Assembly (NCBI RefSeq): GCF_017826695.1
Contig: NZ_JAFFZW010000002.1
Span: 682,001 to 746,000, forward strand
Origin: Pseudomonas alliivorans
GTDB taxonomy: Bacteria; Pseudomonadota; Gammaproteobacteria; Pseudomonadales; Pseudomonadaceae
Direction of reading: 5' to 3'
Length of the DNA stretch: 64,000 nucleotides
In this document: one piece after another, positions 36,260-45,800 of the stretch
How positions within the stretch are numbered: the stretch's first letter is position 1
How the letters are laid out: each line of letters begins with the position of its first letter
The notes under the pieces: generated by a model
Told to the model about the DNA's origin: nothing
Databases searched by the model: none
The model's input: the letters and a program-made list of their open reading frames with translations, nothing else
Made by a program: the position numbers and the translations under genes

Positions 36260-36448
36260 CCTTGTTACGGGTGCCCCTCACGGGGTGAAACGGGAAACCG
36301 GTGCGCTCAGATCGTTGAGCAAGTCCGGTGCTGCCCCCGCAACGGTAAGCGAGAGGAAGTCAGATCCACTGTGCTCCGGCATGGGAAGGTGACTTCGAAG
36401 GAGATACAGTGTTGTCTCGTCCCCTCGCGAGCCCGGAGACCGGCCCGC
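36260..36448 (+). promoter_or_regulatory. Cobalamin (B12) riboswitch upstream of cbtBA-cobE-cobM
   Basis: On the plus strand the sequence shows CGGGTGCCCCTCACGGGG, GAAACGGGAAACCGGTGC, then GCTGCCCCCGCAACGGTAAG, CCACTGTG, GGCATGGGAAGGTGAC and finally GAGCCCGGAGACCGGCC, which are the conserved P2-P6 and B12-box elements. It is back to back with the minus-strand riboswitch, so the cluster has two outward-facing, B12-controlled arms. A GC-rich hairpin-prone stretch (36467-36490) follows and may be the expression platform. Confidence 0.93.
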
Positions 36449-36563
36449 TACGTTTGCAAATGACACACCCGCGGTGGGCGGGCGCCGTTGAAGCCTCTGA
36501 CGTTCGTCAGCGGGTATCTGTGCGCATGGCCCGCTTTTTGCCCAACGACTCAGAGGGAACGCC

Positions 36564-36749
36564 ATGACGACCATCAGCAGCAGCCATCCGGCCACAGCCA
36601 GCTCCACTCGCACGCAACGTCTCACCGCAGCCATCAGCGCCGCCCTGCTGGGCGCGTGCCTGGTGTACTTTGCCGGTTTCTCGCACATTGCCGCCGTGCA
36701 CAACGCGGCACACGATACCCGTCACAGCGCCGCCTTCCCTTGTCATTGA
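36564..36749 (+). CDS. cbtB: Cobalt transporter subunit CbtB (small)
   Basis: A 61-residue protein with one membrane segment (residues about 22-42, AAISAALLGACLVYFAGF) followed by a histidine-bearing C-terminal tail (HIAAVHNAAHDTRH). This is the pattern of CbtB, a one-helix partner of CbtA that is found under B12 riboswitches in cobalamin producers. A Shine-Dalgarno GAGGGAA lies just upstream. It is 10 bases from cbtA. Probably acts in the inner membrane in cobalt uptake. Confidence 0.88.
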   Translation: MTTISSSHPATASSTRTQRLTAAISAALLGACLVYFAGFSHIAAVHNAAHDTRHSAAFPCH

Positions 36750-36759
36750 GGACAACACA

Positions 36760-37482
36760 ATGTTCAAGCGAATCGCCTACACCGCAGGTTTCACCGGCCT
36801 GCTCGCCGCGCTGTTGCTGACGCTGTTGCAAAGCTTCTGGGTCGTCCCGTTGATCCAGCAGGCCGAAACCTACGAAAACGCCCCTGCCGAACACGTGCAT
36901 GAACAGGCCAGCGGCGTTGCGGCCGAGCACAGTCATGAACATGACGAAGCCGCCTGGGAGCCGGAAGACGGGTGGCAGCGCGTGCTGTCCACCACCGGAG
37001 GCAATCTGGTGGTCGCAGTAGGATTCGCACTGATGCTCGCCGGGCTTTATACCTTGCGCGCACCGGGCAGCCCGCTTCAGGGTGCCGGCTGGGGACTGGC
37101 CGGTTTCGCCGTGTTCGTGCTGGCCCCGACGCTGGGCCTGCCACCGGAGCTGCCGGGCACTGCAGCCGCCGAGCTCGGTCAGCGCCAGCTCTGGTGGATC
37201 GGCACCGCAGCCTCCACCGCTGCGGGTCTCGCGCTGCTGGTTTTCAGTCAGAATCTGCTGCTCAAAGTGCTGGGCATCGCCATTCTGGTTGCACCGCATG
37301 TGATCGGCGCGCCACAGCCGCTGGTTCACGAGCGCCTTGCGCCCGAGGCGCTGGAATCGCAATTCATCGTGGCCTCGCTGCTGACCAATGCCGTGTTCTG
37401 GGTGGCATTGGGCATGATCAGCGCTTGGCTGTTCCGTCGCAACAACGTCGATCTGCAGCATGCCGAACCACACCCGGCCTGA
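36760..37482 (+). CDS. cbtA: Cobalt transporter CbtA
   Basis: A 240-residue membrane protein with about five hydrophobic helices. A histidine-rich loop lies between helix 1 and helix 2 (EHVHEQASGVAAEHSHEHDE, residues about 45-66), a likely cobalt-binding segment. The start MFKRIAYTAGFTGLLAALLL and the VAPHVIGAPQP stretch are typical of CbtA. It starts 10 bases after cbtB, and its end overlaps cobE by 23 bases. With CbtB it is the predicted cobalt importer feeding CobN. Confidence 0.9.
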   Translation: MFKRIAYTAGFTGLLAALLLTLLQSFWVVPLIQQAETYENAPAEHVHEQASGVAAEHSHEHDEAAWEPEDGWQRVLSTTGGNLVVAVGFALMLAGLYTLRAPGSPLQGAGWGLAGFAVFVLAPTLGLPPELPGTAAAELGQRQLWWIGTAASTAAGLALLVFSQNLLLKVLGIAILVAPHVIGAPQPLVHERLAPEALESQFIVASLLTNAVFWVALGMISAWLFRRNNVDLQHAEPHPA

Positions 37483-37909
37483 GCAGACGATCACCCTGCC
37501 CGCGTCTGTCATCGTCGCGGGCGTGGGGTGTCGGCGCGGTTGCTCTGCCCTGCAGTTGCATGAACTGCTGGAGCAACACCTCAAGGCGCATGGACTGGGC
37601 ATGGCCGATATCACGGCGCTGGCCTCCATCGACCTGAAAAGCGAAGAGCCCGGCCTGCTGGAATTGGCGCAGCAACTGGCCGTTCCTTTGGTGTTCTTCA
37701 ATGCGGCGCAGCTGGTGTATTGGGATCTGCACCTTACGCATCGTTCGGCGAATGTCCTGCAACACACCGGATGCCACGGCGTCGCTGAAGGTTCGGCGCT
37801 GGCGCTTGCGGCGCAACTGGGTGATGGCACCGCCGGGCTGGTGATCGAACGCCAGAAAAACACCCACGCTACATTTGCCTTGGCAACCAGCCCTGCTACA
37901 GGCGGATAA
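37460..37909 (+). CDS. cobE: Cobalamin biosynthesis protein CobE (CbiG C-terminal domain family)
   Basis: A 149-residue protein matching the CbiG C-terminal/CobE domain: VIVAGVGCRRGCSALQLHELL near residue 18, then ASIDLKSEEPGLLELAQQL near residue 54 and AEGSALALAA near residue 110. CobE is a small protein of the aerobic pathway with a poorly defined role in corrin ring steps. The start at 37460 overlaps the cbtA end. It stands 31 bases before cobM. Confidence 0.88.
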   Translation: MPNHTRPEQTITLPASVIVAGVGCRRGCSALQLHELLEQHLKAHGLGMADITALASIDLKSEEPGLLELAQQLAVPLVFFNAAQLVYWDLHLTHRSANVLQHTGCHGVAEGSALALAAQLGDGTAGLVIERQKNTHATFALATSPATGG

Positions 37910-37940
37910 TCGCGGCATTGACTCAATTCAGGAGATTTCC

Positions 37941-38687
37941 TTGACCGTTTTTTTCATCGGCGCAGGCCCCGGCGACCCGGAGCTGATCACCGTCAAGGGC
38001 CAGCGCCTGATCCGCAGTTGCCCGGTCATCCTATACGCAGGCTCACTGGTGCCCGTCGCAGTGCTGGAGGGCAATCAGGCCGCTCAGGTGGTCAACAGCG
38101 CCGAGCTGCACCTGGAACAGATCATCGACCTGATCAAGACCGCTCATGCCCAGGGTCAGGACGTTGCACGCGTGCACTCAGGTGATCCGAGCCTGTATGG
38201 CGCCATCGGCGAACAGATCCGGTATTTGCGCGAACTGGGCATTCCCTTTGAAATCATCCCCGGCGTTACTGCAACGGCCGCCTGTGCAGCGTTGCTCGGC
38301 ACAGAACTGACCCTGCCCGACATCTCGCAAAGCGTGATCCTGACCCGTTACGCCGACAAGACTTCAATGCCGCCCGGCGAAGAACTGGCCAGCCTTGCGC
38401 AGCATCGGGCCACCATGGCGATTCATCTGGGTGTCAACAATCTGCACCGGATCATCGAAGACCTCCTACCGCATTACTGCGAGGACTGCCCGATTGCCGT
38501 GGTGCATCGCGCCAGTTGGCCGGATCAGGACTGGGTGCAAGGCACCCTGGCAGACATAGAAGAAAAGGTGCAGGCCAAAGGTTTCCGGCGCACCGCGTTG
38601 ATACTGGTAGGACGTGTATTGGCAAACGATACGTTCAGCGAGTCATCGCTGTATCGGGCAGGCCATGCGCACCTGTTCAGACCTTAG
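37941..38687 (+). CDS. cobM: Precorrin-4 C11-methyltransferase
   Basis: A 248-residue SAM-dependent tetrapyrrole methylase that methylates C-11 of precorrin-4 in the aerobic B12 pathway. The N-terminal GAGPGDPELITVKG, the HSGDPSLYGAIGEQ loop around residue 77 and IIPGVTATAACAALLG around residue 104 are family signatures. The start is a TTG at 37941 with a Shine-Dalgarno (AGGAG) 6 bases upstream, which places the conserved TVFFIGAGPGD right at the N-terminus; upstream in-frame starts lie inside cobE. It is the last gene of the riboswitch-controlled right arm. Confidence 0.93.
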   Translation: MTVFFIGAGPGDPELITVKGQRLIRSCPVILYAGSLVPVAVLEGNQAAQVVNSAELHLEQIIDLIKTAHAQGQDVARVHSGDPSLYGAIGEQIRYLRELGIPFEIIPGVTATAACAALLGTELTLPDISQSVILTRYADKTSMPPGEELASLAQHRATMAIHLGVNNLHRIIEDLLPHYCEDCPIAVVHRASWPDQDWVQGTLADIEEKVQAKGFRRTALILVGRVLANDTFSESSLYRAGHAHLFRP

Positions 38688-38770
38688 CGACAGGGCTCGG
38701 CAGACAGCGGGTGCCGACAACGGCGTGGGCATAGTCCGGCGTGGCACCGGCGCTACTGAAACGACGCAGA

Positions 38771-38959
38771 TTATCCGGCGCAAGCTGCGCTCGACTGAAC
38801 CGGCTGTGTACGGACCTTTTCACTTATCTGCGAATCAGGCGTGATATTGCTTCCAAAGTGGGGAAACGGCTCTTGTGCCGCCCAACCTCCGGCAGCCAGC
38901 AACAGCAAAACGAACACACCCGCGATGGGTTCCCTGGTCCCGCGCATGGATCCGCGCAT
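38771..38959 (-). CDS. Small exported or membrane-anchored protein, 62 residues
   Basis: A short frame with a basic N-terminus (MRGSMRGTREP) followed by the hydrophobic stretch IAGVFVLLLLAAGGWAAQ, which looks like a signal peptide or single anchor, and a 35-residue polar tail. A strong Shine-Dalgarno (GGAGGA) stands 7 bases before the ATG at 38959, the main reason for calling it. No family is recognised. It lies between cobM (convergent) and the dioxygenase gene upstream on the same strand. Confidence 0.5.
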   Translation of the reverse strand: MRGSMRGTREPIAGVFVLLLLAAGGWAAQEPFPHFGSNITPDSQISEKVRTQPVQSSAACAG

Positions 38960-39110
38960 AGGTCTTTCCTCCAGCCGACTGATAACGGCCCGTTACACCA
39001 ATGACTGACCGAGCATAAGTGCTCGAATGTCGCGAACATGTGAACGCATGGTGTGAGTCAATGCGTAAATGTACACATGAGTTTATTTTCGAACAACATC
39101 GCACCAGGGC

Positions 39111-39950
39111 TCATTCAAAAGGCTCCTCCCCTTCCAGCTTGGTGCGATGCATCAGGCGCCCGCACTCCGGGTCATACGCCTCGGCACGATGCATGGTGCC
39201 CGTGTTGTCCCAGACCACCAGATCACCCACCTGCCATTCGTGGCTGTAGCTGAACGATTCGCCCGTCGCCCACTCACGCAACTCGACCAGAATCCGTGCG
39301 CTCTCGGCCCGGCTGACACCGGCTACCTGCTGCGCCGTGCAGCCCAGAATCAGCGATTTACGACCCGAGCGATGCTTCCACACCAGCGGCAGTTCTTTCT
39401 CACCGATGGCCTGCATGAGCTTGAGCGTCGTCAGACTCGGCTCTGGATTGTAGTAAAACAGCGATGACCAGGGCGCGTGCACGACACGCATGCTGGCGTA
39501 GCGCAGCTTGTCCGCCGCAGACAGTGCCTCATAGGCCGCATACGTATTGCAAAACCCGGTGTTGCCGCCCCAGCTTGCCTTCACCTTGCAGGCCAGAAGC
39601 GAAGCCAGGATGGGCACATCGCTGCTGGTGCCGTCGATGTGCCAATACAGCGACCCCTTCAGAAACTCGGCACCCGCCGGGTTCACCCTGGCGTCCAGCG
39701 TGATTTTGGTGACATTCTGACCGTCGCTGGCTTCTGCCGAAAACGTGCCCAGCGTTCGGGTGAACGCAATCTGCTCGGCATCGCTGAAACCGATTCGCGG
39801 GAAAATCAGCACACCCCGCTGTTCCAGCAAAGCGCGGATCCCGTCCGCAAGCTCGCCGCTCAACAGTTCGTGTTTGGTGTTGAGAATCCGGGTGCCGATG
39901 ACAGGTTTGATCGGCTCGTGAAGCAGACACGTTTTCGAAGTGGCTAACAT
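39111..39950 (-). CDS. TauD/TfdA family Fe(II)/2-oxoglutarate dioxygenase
   Basis: A 279-residue protein of the TauD/TfdA fold. The iron ligands HxD are in LYWHIDGTSSD near residue 108; the distal histidine is most likely that of the MHRAEAYD or MHRTKL stretch near the C-terminus. Such enzymes hydroxylate small acids such as taurine, alkylsulfonates or natural-product intermediates. No transporter or regulator lies beside it, so the substrate is open. The ATG at 39950 matches a natural N-terminus; the frame is open far upstream, but over the opposite-frame part of the neighbouring gene. Confidence 0.87.
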   Translation of the reverse strand: MLATSKTCLLHEPIKPVIGTRILNTKHELLSGELADGIRALLEQRGVLIFPRIGFSDAEQIAFTRTLGTFSAEASDGQNVTKITLDARVNPAGAEFLKGSLYWHIDGTSSDVPILASLLACKVKASWGGNTGFCNTYAAYEALSAADKLRYASMRVVHAPWSSLFYYNPEPSLTTLKLMQAIGEKELPLVWKHRSGRKSLILGCTAQQVAGVSRAESARILVELREWATGESFSYSHEWQVGDLVVWDNTGTMHRAEAYDPECGRLMHRTKLEGEEPFE

Positions 39951-40048
39951 GATGCGACGCTCTTCATAAGTGAACCTTACGGTACGCTTTTGATGAGCAG
40001 TGCGCAACAGCCAGGAGTTATAAGTTTTGCCAGGCGATACAGCGGGGT

Positions 40049-41215
40049 TCAGCGTCTGCTCAGGTAATCGGCCAATGCCTCTTGAAGAACAAAGCCAATC
40101 GCAAGCCAGCCCATCAGAGCAATCACGTCCATTGCACGGGACTTGCCCCACATCGGCGTACGCTCCCGGAGTCGGAAATACCAGGGACCGGTGCAGGACA
40201 CCAGGCCATACCCGAGCAGCATGAACAGCGCTGTGAATAGCCACTTGTCCGGAGCCTCTGCACGCACGCCAGCCCAGACATCCATCAACGGCTTGAAGGC
40301 CACAAAATACAGACCGCCCAGAGCGACCGCGACCATCCCCAGTCCAATCGGCCACAGCGAGAAGCCTGAATACTGCATCGCCCGTTGCAGGTTCGGGCTT
40401 TCACTTTCCAGTAACTCGACGAGCCTTGGCCATCCGGCACGTCTGGCCAGTATCAAGGCACTTTCACCTTGGCTGTTGAGCGCGGCAGCGTCTGCGCCCA
40501 TGTAAAGCAGCGTGATGACAAAGTTGCAGTTTCCGGCGAGCGCCTCGTGATGCAACAACTGCCATCCGCCATCGTCGTAATCAGAAATCAAAGAAGGATC
40601 GTCGCGAAGGCCCTGCTCTACTGTGCTCTGAACGTTCAACGCCATCGGATGCTCGGTGCGCTCCAGCTTGTCCAGAGCCTTACCGTCTGCACGGCCATTC
40701 AGCGGGCGGTTGAACAGCACCGGTGCCTTGCCATTGGCCGGAGGAACCAGAGCCACCCGCCCTGCCTCGCCAAAATCCAGCCCCCACGCCTGATCATGCG
40801 CGGCCCTTTCTCCGGTTGACATGCCGGCTCTCAGCGCGTCGATCGTGAAGCCTCCATAGACCCGACCGCCACACACGTACATCCAGTCGTTCACGTGCGC
40901 CAGCGGCACCGACACCGGATCGCCCGCACTCAGTTGGTTGACCCAGCGAGGCTCATTCATCAACACACCGGTAAGTGTGTGGCCGTCGAACCCAATATCG
41001 GTCACCCACATGTTCTCGACCGAAGGGCCGTCCGAATCAGTCGAATCGGTCGCAAACGAGACCTTGACCGCCGCCATGTCCAGCGCCTTGACGATGCGCC
41101 GCTGCTCCCACGACAGCTCTCTCCAGAAGAACTTGAACGTGCGATGCGCACTGGCTACAGCAGCCTTGAAGTCGGCGCTCTCGCCTTCGACGCCATAAAT
41201 AATCTGTTCCGTCAT
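40049..41215 (-). CDS. DUF2314 and ankyrin-repeat membrane protein
   Basis: A 388-residue protein. Residues about 15-125 fit DUF2314 (FWRELSWEQRRIVKALDMAAVKVSF, then MWVTDI and the LSAGDPVSVPLAHVNDW stretch). Around residues 205-270 there are two ankyrin-like repeats (WQLLHHEALAGNCNFVITLL, then GESALILARRAGWPRLVELL). The C-terminus carries three hydrophobic helices (about 288-310, 325-345, 362-380). The start at 41215 or at 41227 is uncertain. The domain mix suggests a membrane-tethered protein-interaction role, possibly immunity-like as other DUF2314/ankyrin proteins near secretion loci, but that is speculative. Confidence 0.7.
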   Translation of the reverse strand: MTEQIIYGVEGESADFKAAVASAHRTFKFFWRELSWEQRRIVKALDMAAVKVSFATDSTDSDGPSVENMWVTDIGFDGHTLTGVLMNEPRWVNQLSAGDPVSVPLAHVNDWMYVCGGRVYGGFTIDALRAGMSTGERAAHDQAWGLDFGEAGRVALVPPANGKAPVLFNRPLNGRADGKALDKLERTEHPMALNVQSTVEQGLRDDPSLISDYDDGGWQLLHHEALAGNCNFVITLLYMGADAAALNSQGESALILARRAGWPRLVELLESESPNLQRAMQYSGFSLWPIGLGMVAVALGGLYFVAFKPLMDVWAGVRAEAPDKWLFTALFMLLGYGLVSCTGPWYFRLRERTPMWGKSRAMDVIALMGWLAIGFVLQEALADYLSRR

Positions 41216-41395
41216 ACGAAGGGTCATTCCTTTAAGCGGCTAATACGTGTGGAAAAACTCAAACTCGTCTCAGACGCAACTCGCAGCATCCGCGTTCCGT
41301 GACCCCGAGACTATTTTCTTCAAGACCCACTTTCCAGCAGGCACACCCATCAATTCTCACGGTCATAACCCACTCAACATCGCTGCGAGGCCCTC

Positions 41396-41854
41396 ATGAA
41401 AATCGGCATTATTTCCGACACCCACGGTTTGCTGCGTCCAGAAGCCATGGAAGCCCTGCAAGGCTGCGAGCAGATCATCCACGCCGGAGACATTGGCAGC
41501 GCAGAGATCGTCGAGCAGCTCAAGGCCATCGCCCCGCTGCACATCGTGCGTGGCAACAACGACGTGGGTTCGCCGTGGGCGAACGACATCGCTGACCATC
41601 TGCTTTTCGAACTGGGTGGCTGGCAGGTATTGCTGGTCCACGACATCGCCGACGTGCCCGCCCTGCTTGATGAGCACACGCGGCTGGTGGTCACCGGGCA
41701 TTCGCACAAGCCACTTATTGAATGGCGCGGGGAGCGGCTCTACATCAACCCCGGCAGTGCGGGACGGCGTCGTTTCAAATTGCCGGTGACGCTGGTGTTG
41801 CTTGATGTGCAGGCGTCTTCACTGGAGCCACATCTGGTGCAACTGCTTGAGTAA
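41396..41854 (+). CDS. YfcE/MJ0936-type metallophosphoesterase
   Basis: A 152-residue calcineurin-like phosphoesterase with all five metal motifs: ISDTHG at the start, HAGDIG near residue 29, VRGNND near residue 51, VHD near residue 81 and TGHSHKP near residue 100. It hydrolyses phosphodiesters with Mn2+; cellular substrates of this small group are unknown. A Shine-Dalgarno-like GAGG precedes the ATG. It converges with the T6SS kinase gene, 115 bases away, and is probably unrelated to secretion. Confidence 0.92.
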   Translation: MKIGIISDTHGLLRPEAMEALQGCEQIIHAGDIGSAEIVEQLKAIAPLHIVRGNNDVGSPWANDIADHLLFELGGWQVLLVHDIADVPALLDEHTRLVVTGHSHKPLIEWRGERLYINPGSAGRRRFKLPVTLVLLDVQASSLEPHLVQLLE

Positions 41855-41969
41855 GTGGGTTCGCTACATGAATCGGCGCTACACATCATGTGCCATCAAC
41901 CATTGCCTGAAACATCCCTTAGGGTTGATGAAGTGTGATCTACGGATTGACGCTGGTCGTCGCGGTTCG

Positions 41970-42875
41970 TTAATCGCTGACCATTGCCTGACCCCATCGC
42001 CAAAACCGCCGCTTCGACGCGCGCTTATAAGCGTTAAGCATCTGGCGAGCGCTTATTTTTCTGTCTCGAATATCAGTCATCAGCGCCACACGTAATTCAG
42101 ACCAACATGCGGACGGAAGACCTTCGGGTTTTAGTAGCGATGAAGCGCCGCGTACCGGGCAGGATTGGAGGTCACCGGCATCAGCCAGTGCTTTCCTTCC
42201 TGCGACCATTTCGTAAAGCACTCGTGCAACGGCGTAAACATCGGCTTGCATTGTGAGCGGGCCGCCATCACGCACCTCGGGCGCAACATAACGGGGCGTC
42301 CAGGGCTGCAAGGAGTGTCGATTCATCTGCGGCAGTCCGCTGAGAACCCTATCGACGGGCTGCCCGAGACCAAAGTCGAAAAGTCGCAGTCCTTGCTCAG
42401 TGAGCATGACATTTTCCGGTTTCACGTCCCCATGCAGTACGCCTTTCTCGTGAGCATGTGCCACGGCATCCAGCAGCGCTATCGCCATTCCTCTTGCCTG
42501 CTCCCAGGGTAATCCTGCGGTGTGCGCCTTGAGGAGTCGATCAAGGCGCACACCGCGCATGAATTCAAGCGTCATAAAAGCTTGATGCCGATCGGCGTCC
42601 ACGCCAAACGCAAAAGGACGAACCACATGCGGATGATGAAGGTGCCGTGTCAGGGCAAACTCGCTGTAAAGCAGTGCATCGGCGTCCTTCGCCGTCGCCA
42701 GATCATCGTTGAGCACCTTGATCGCGATGCAGGGATCAGGCTCGCCCATCAACTCGTGCAGCAGGTCGCGGCCCTGATAGACGACTCCCATGCCGCCGGC
42801 GCCAAGCAGACGCTCGACTTTGTAGCGGCCTGAGAGCACATCGGGAAACCTGTCTTGCGCCTTCCGGACGTTCAA
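41970..42875 (-). CDS. stk: T6SS-associated serine/threonine protein kinase
   Basis: A 301-residue Hanks-type kinase: glycine loop GAGGMGVVY (residues 25-33), catalytic lysine in AIKVL (K53), catalytic loop HGDVKPEN (148-155, Asp kept, Arg replaced by Gly so a non-RD kinase) and DFG at 167-169. No membrane segment is present. It is the last gene of the tss operon, starting with TTG that overlaps the tssM stop (TTGA). In H2-type clusters the kinase modifies the FHA protein to control assembly; a PP2C phosphatase gene normally lies just before it and is absent here. Confidence 0.9.
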   Translation of the reverse strand: MNVRKAQDRFPDVLSGRYKVERLLGAGGMGVVYQGRDLLHELMGEPDPCIAIKVLNDDLATAKDADALLYSEFALTRHLHHPHVVRPFAFGVDADRHQAFMTLEFMRGVRLDRLLKAHTAGLPWEQARGMAIALLDAVAHAHEKGVLHGDVKPENVMLTEQGLRLFDFGLGQPVDRVLSGLPQMNRHSLQPWTPRYVAPEVRDGGPLTMQADVYAVARVLYEMVAGRKALADAGDLQSCPVRGASSLLKPEGLPSACWSELRVALMTDIRDRKISARQMLNAYKRASKRRFWRWGQAMVSD

Positions 42876-45800
42876 AGCTGTGCTGGCATACGCAAGCTTC
42901 GTAACACCGACATATCGAAGGGGTTCGGAGAACGCTGCCCCAGCAGCAGATAGTTGGCCCGCATCCCGCCCACATCGGCTTTCAACACCATAACATCACG
43001 TCCCTTGAGTGGTTCGGTCTGCATCAGGTCCAGCAGGCGGAACAGTGACCAGGGGCCAGTATTCTTCTCGATGCCCATCGGGCGACCGGCCATACGGTCC
43101 ATGATCAAACTGGCCCGGCCACCCTCGATCTCGGTCGGCCATGTGAAAGCAACGGGTACGATGGGCCCATGGCGATACTCCATAGACTGGTTGCCCAGGC
43201 GAAACTCGGCGCGGCTGACATTCGGATCAAGTGTGTAAGGCTCAAGCTTGAACCGGACCCTTGGTTCCTGAGCGCTTTCCGCGAAAAAGCTGTCGCGAAT
43301 GGCGTACACCGCAGACATCTGATCAAGATACGCCCGGCTCATCGGCAGGCTGTAGCCGTCGATGCTGCGTAAGCGATAGTGGCCTGGCTCGCCGCTGACA
43401 AAAGGTTTCAGGTAGCTGTTGAAGAAGCGATCAGCGAGCCCCTGAGATTTGAAAAACTCGCGAAAATCGCTGAGCGCAACATCGCTGCTGCTGTGGGCGT
43501 GAAACGGATAACGCTTGTCGAGCGCCTGACCATAGAAACTGTACAACTCATCCTTGTAACGCTGATTGACGTACTGATACGACTGATGCAGGACGTGGCT
43601 CCAGACATCTTCCGCCAATCCATTGAACCATCCGGCCACAGGCTGCGGCAGCGATGCAGCCGTATTACGCAGACTGCTCAACGCATCGCGCTGCCCGCCC
43701 ATACGGCTGCGGGCCATCTCGAATGCAGCCAGTTCAGGCTGGCCAGAGCGGCCCAGCGCCGCCATTTGCAGTTGAACGTCATCCAGCGCACTGAACAGGG
43801 AGATCAGGTCAGCACCGGGCGCATTTTCTTCATCCAGGAGTCGATGCAACGGATCGAAGCGACGTTGCAGCGTCTTCTTCGCAGCGTCGGGCAGGCCCTC
43901 GGTTATCGCTTGCTGTACGTGCCCGCCAATGGCTGAAGCGATTTTGCCCACAGCACCGGCCTTGTCCGGGACGGGCGGTGTGTCGAGGCTTTCGGCCACC
44001 GTCGGAAAGCGGGTGTTGTCCCGGATTTCAACCAGCAACTGCACCAGTGGCGAGTTGGCGGCGCTCAGACCGGCCATTTGCAACGCCCCCTGCCTTGGTC
44101 CTTCAAACGGCTGCAACGATGCCCGATCGACAGCTTCGGACCAGTGATTGGCGTAATCGCGGAAATAAAGCTGCTCCAGTTCGATCATCAACCGGCGCAA
44201 GTCGGCAGTACCAAGCGCAGCGCTCTCGCCCAGCACCCAGTTGTCCTTGAGAATTTCGCTGACCACTGTCGAGCCCTGAACCACAAAATATTGCTGATAG
44301 CCATGACGTGTGTAAAAGCCCGGAATACGATAGTCGGTGCCTGCCAGCAGCATCCGTTGCGGACCGATTCGTTGCGCCAGGCTGTATTCGGGAAGACTGC
44401 GCGCCTTATCACGCAGTACCCGATAAACCACACTGGCCAGAGACTCGTTGCGCAAGACCTGGCGAGTCTGCGCCACCAGCTCGGCGTTGCCGGAATAGAC
44501 AAACGGCAGATCCAGCAAACGTTGCACATGCTCATTCAATTGACGCCGTGCCTGGGCATGAGCGGCATAGCGTATCGACCAGTCAGCGGCGATCCATTCC
44601 CGCAGCCAGACACGATCCCGGTGCTCCTGATGGGTCAACATCAGATAGGCGCGCAAACTGCCCAACAACTGCTCGCGGTCGTGTGCAGCAGCCTGCATCT
44701 GTGCTTCGAGCAAGCCTGCCAGACGAGGTAACAACAATTGCTGCAATTGCGCATGGTAACTGGCCAGCAGCGCCTCGTTGACAGCCTGCCCTTGATACAA
44801 GCCATTGCGCTCGTAGACGGACAGCCCCGCTGTATCGGGAAACACCCGCGTGGACTGGTAATGAGTGTTCAGAGCATCAAGCACCGTCAAAACGTCATCC
44901 TGTGGCCCTATCTGCAAGTGCTGCCTGGCCAACGGTTGCGCGGCCAGACGAAGTGCTTCAAGTCGGTCGTGGTTGGCGTTGAATCCGGTCGCCCACACCA
45001 GACCGGCCATCGCGACCACAAGGAACGCGCTGCCAAGAATCGCACGTTGTCTCCAACCCAGCTGTCGACGCACGTTTTTGTCGAGCATCGCCAGCCTGGA
45101 CTCCGGGAATATGACCCGTGCCAATAGGTCATGGATGAATCGCGGGCGCCCGGCATGTCGTAACGGCAGACCACTGCTGTCCTGATCGCCAACCGCCTGC
45201 TCTTGCAGCGGGCTAGCCTGATCAATCATGTGAGGCGCACGGGTGAGGTAAAAACCGCGCAGATGGCTGGCACGCTGGTAACGATTGCCCGAAAAGGCCA
45301 GCTCGACGAAGATGTTCAGACTATTGCCGATGCGTCCCAATTGATCAGGAAACTCCAGCATTCGGCCACGTCGCTGAATGTCGCGCTCCTGATGAAGCCG
45401 CGTGATGACTTGACTGCCCAGCCTTTTCAACAACGATTCGAATGCCTTGCCGACAACATCAACGTCGCTGCCCCGCTCGTCCTTGCCGAACGTGGAACCC
45501 AGTACCTGCCGGCTTTCCTCACGAGACAAATGGTCGAAGAACTCATCGAAGCCCTCTATAGCGTCAGCCTTGGTCAGCACGAGATAAACGGGAACCTCAA
45601 TGCTCAGTTGACGACGAACCTCGTCCAGACGAGTTCGAACGGTTTCGGCCAATGACTCGAGTCGATTCGACGGGTCGTCGATCAACAGCTCCACGGGTAA
45701 CGTGACCATCACGCCACTGAGAGGACGCACGCGGCGTCTGTCACGTAACAATGACAACAGCGTGCGCCATGCGCTGCTGTCTACTTCTGTCTGCGTCTGG

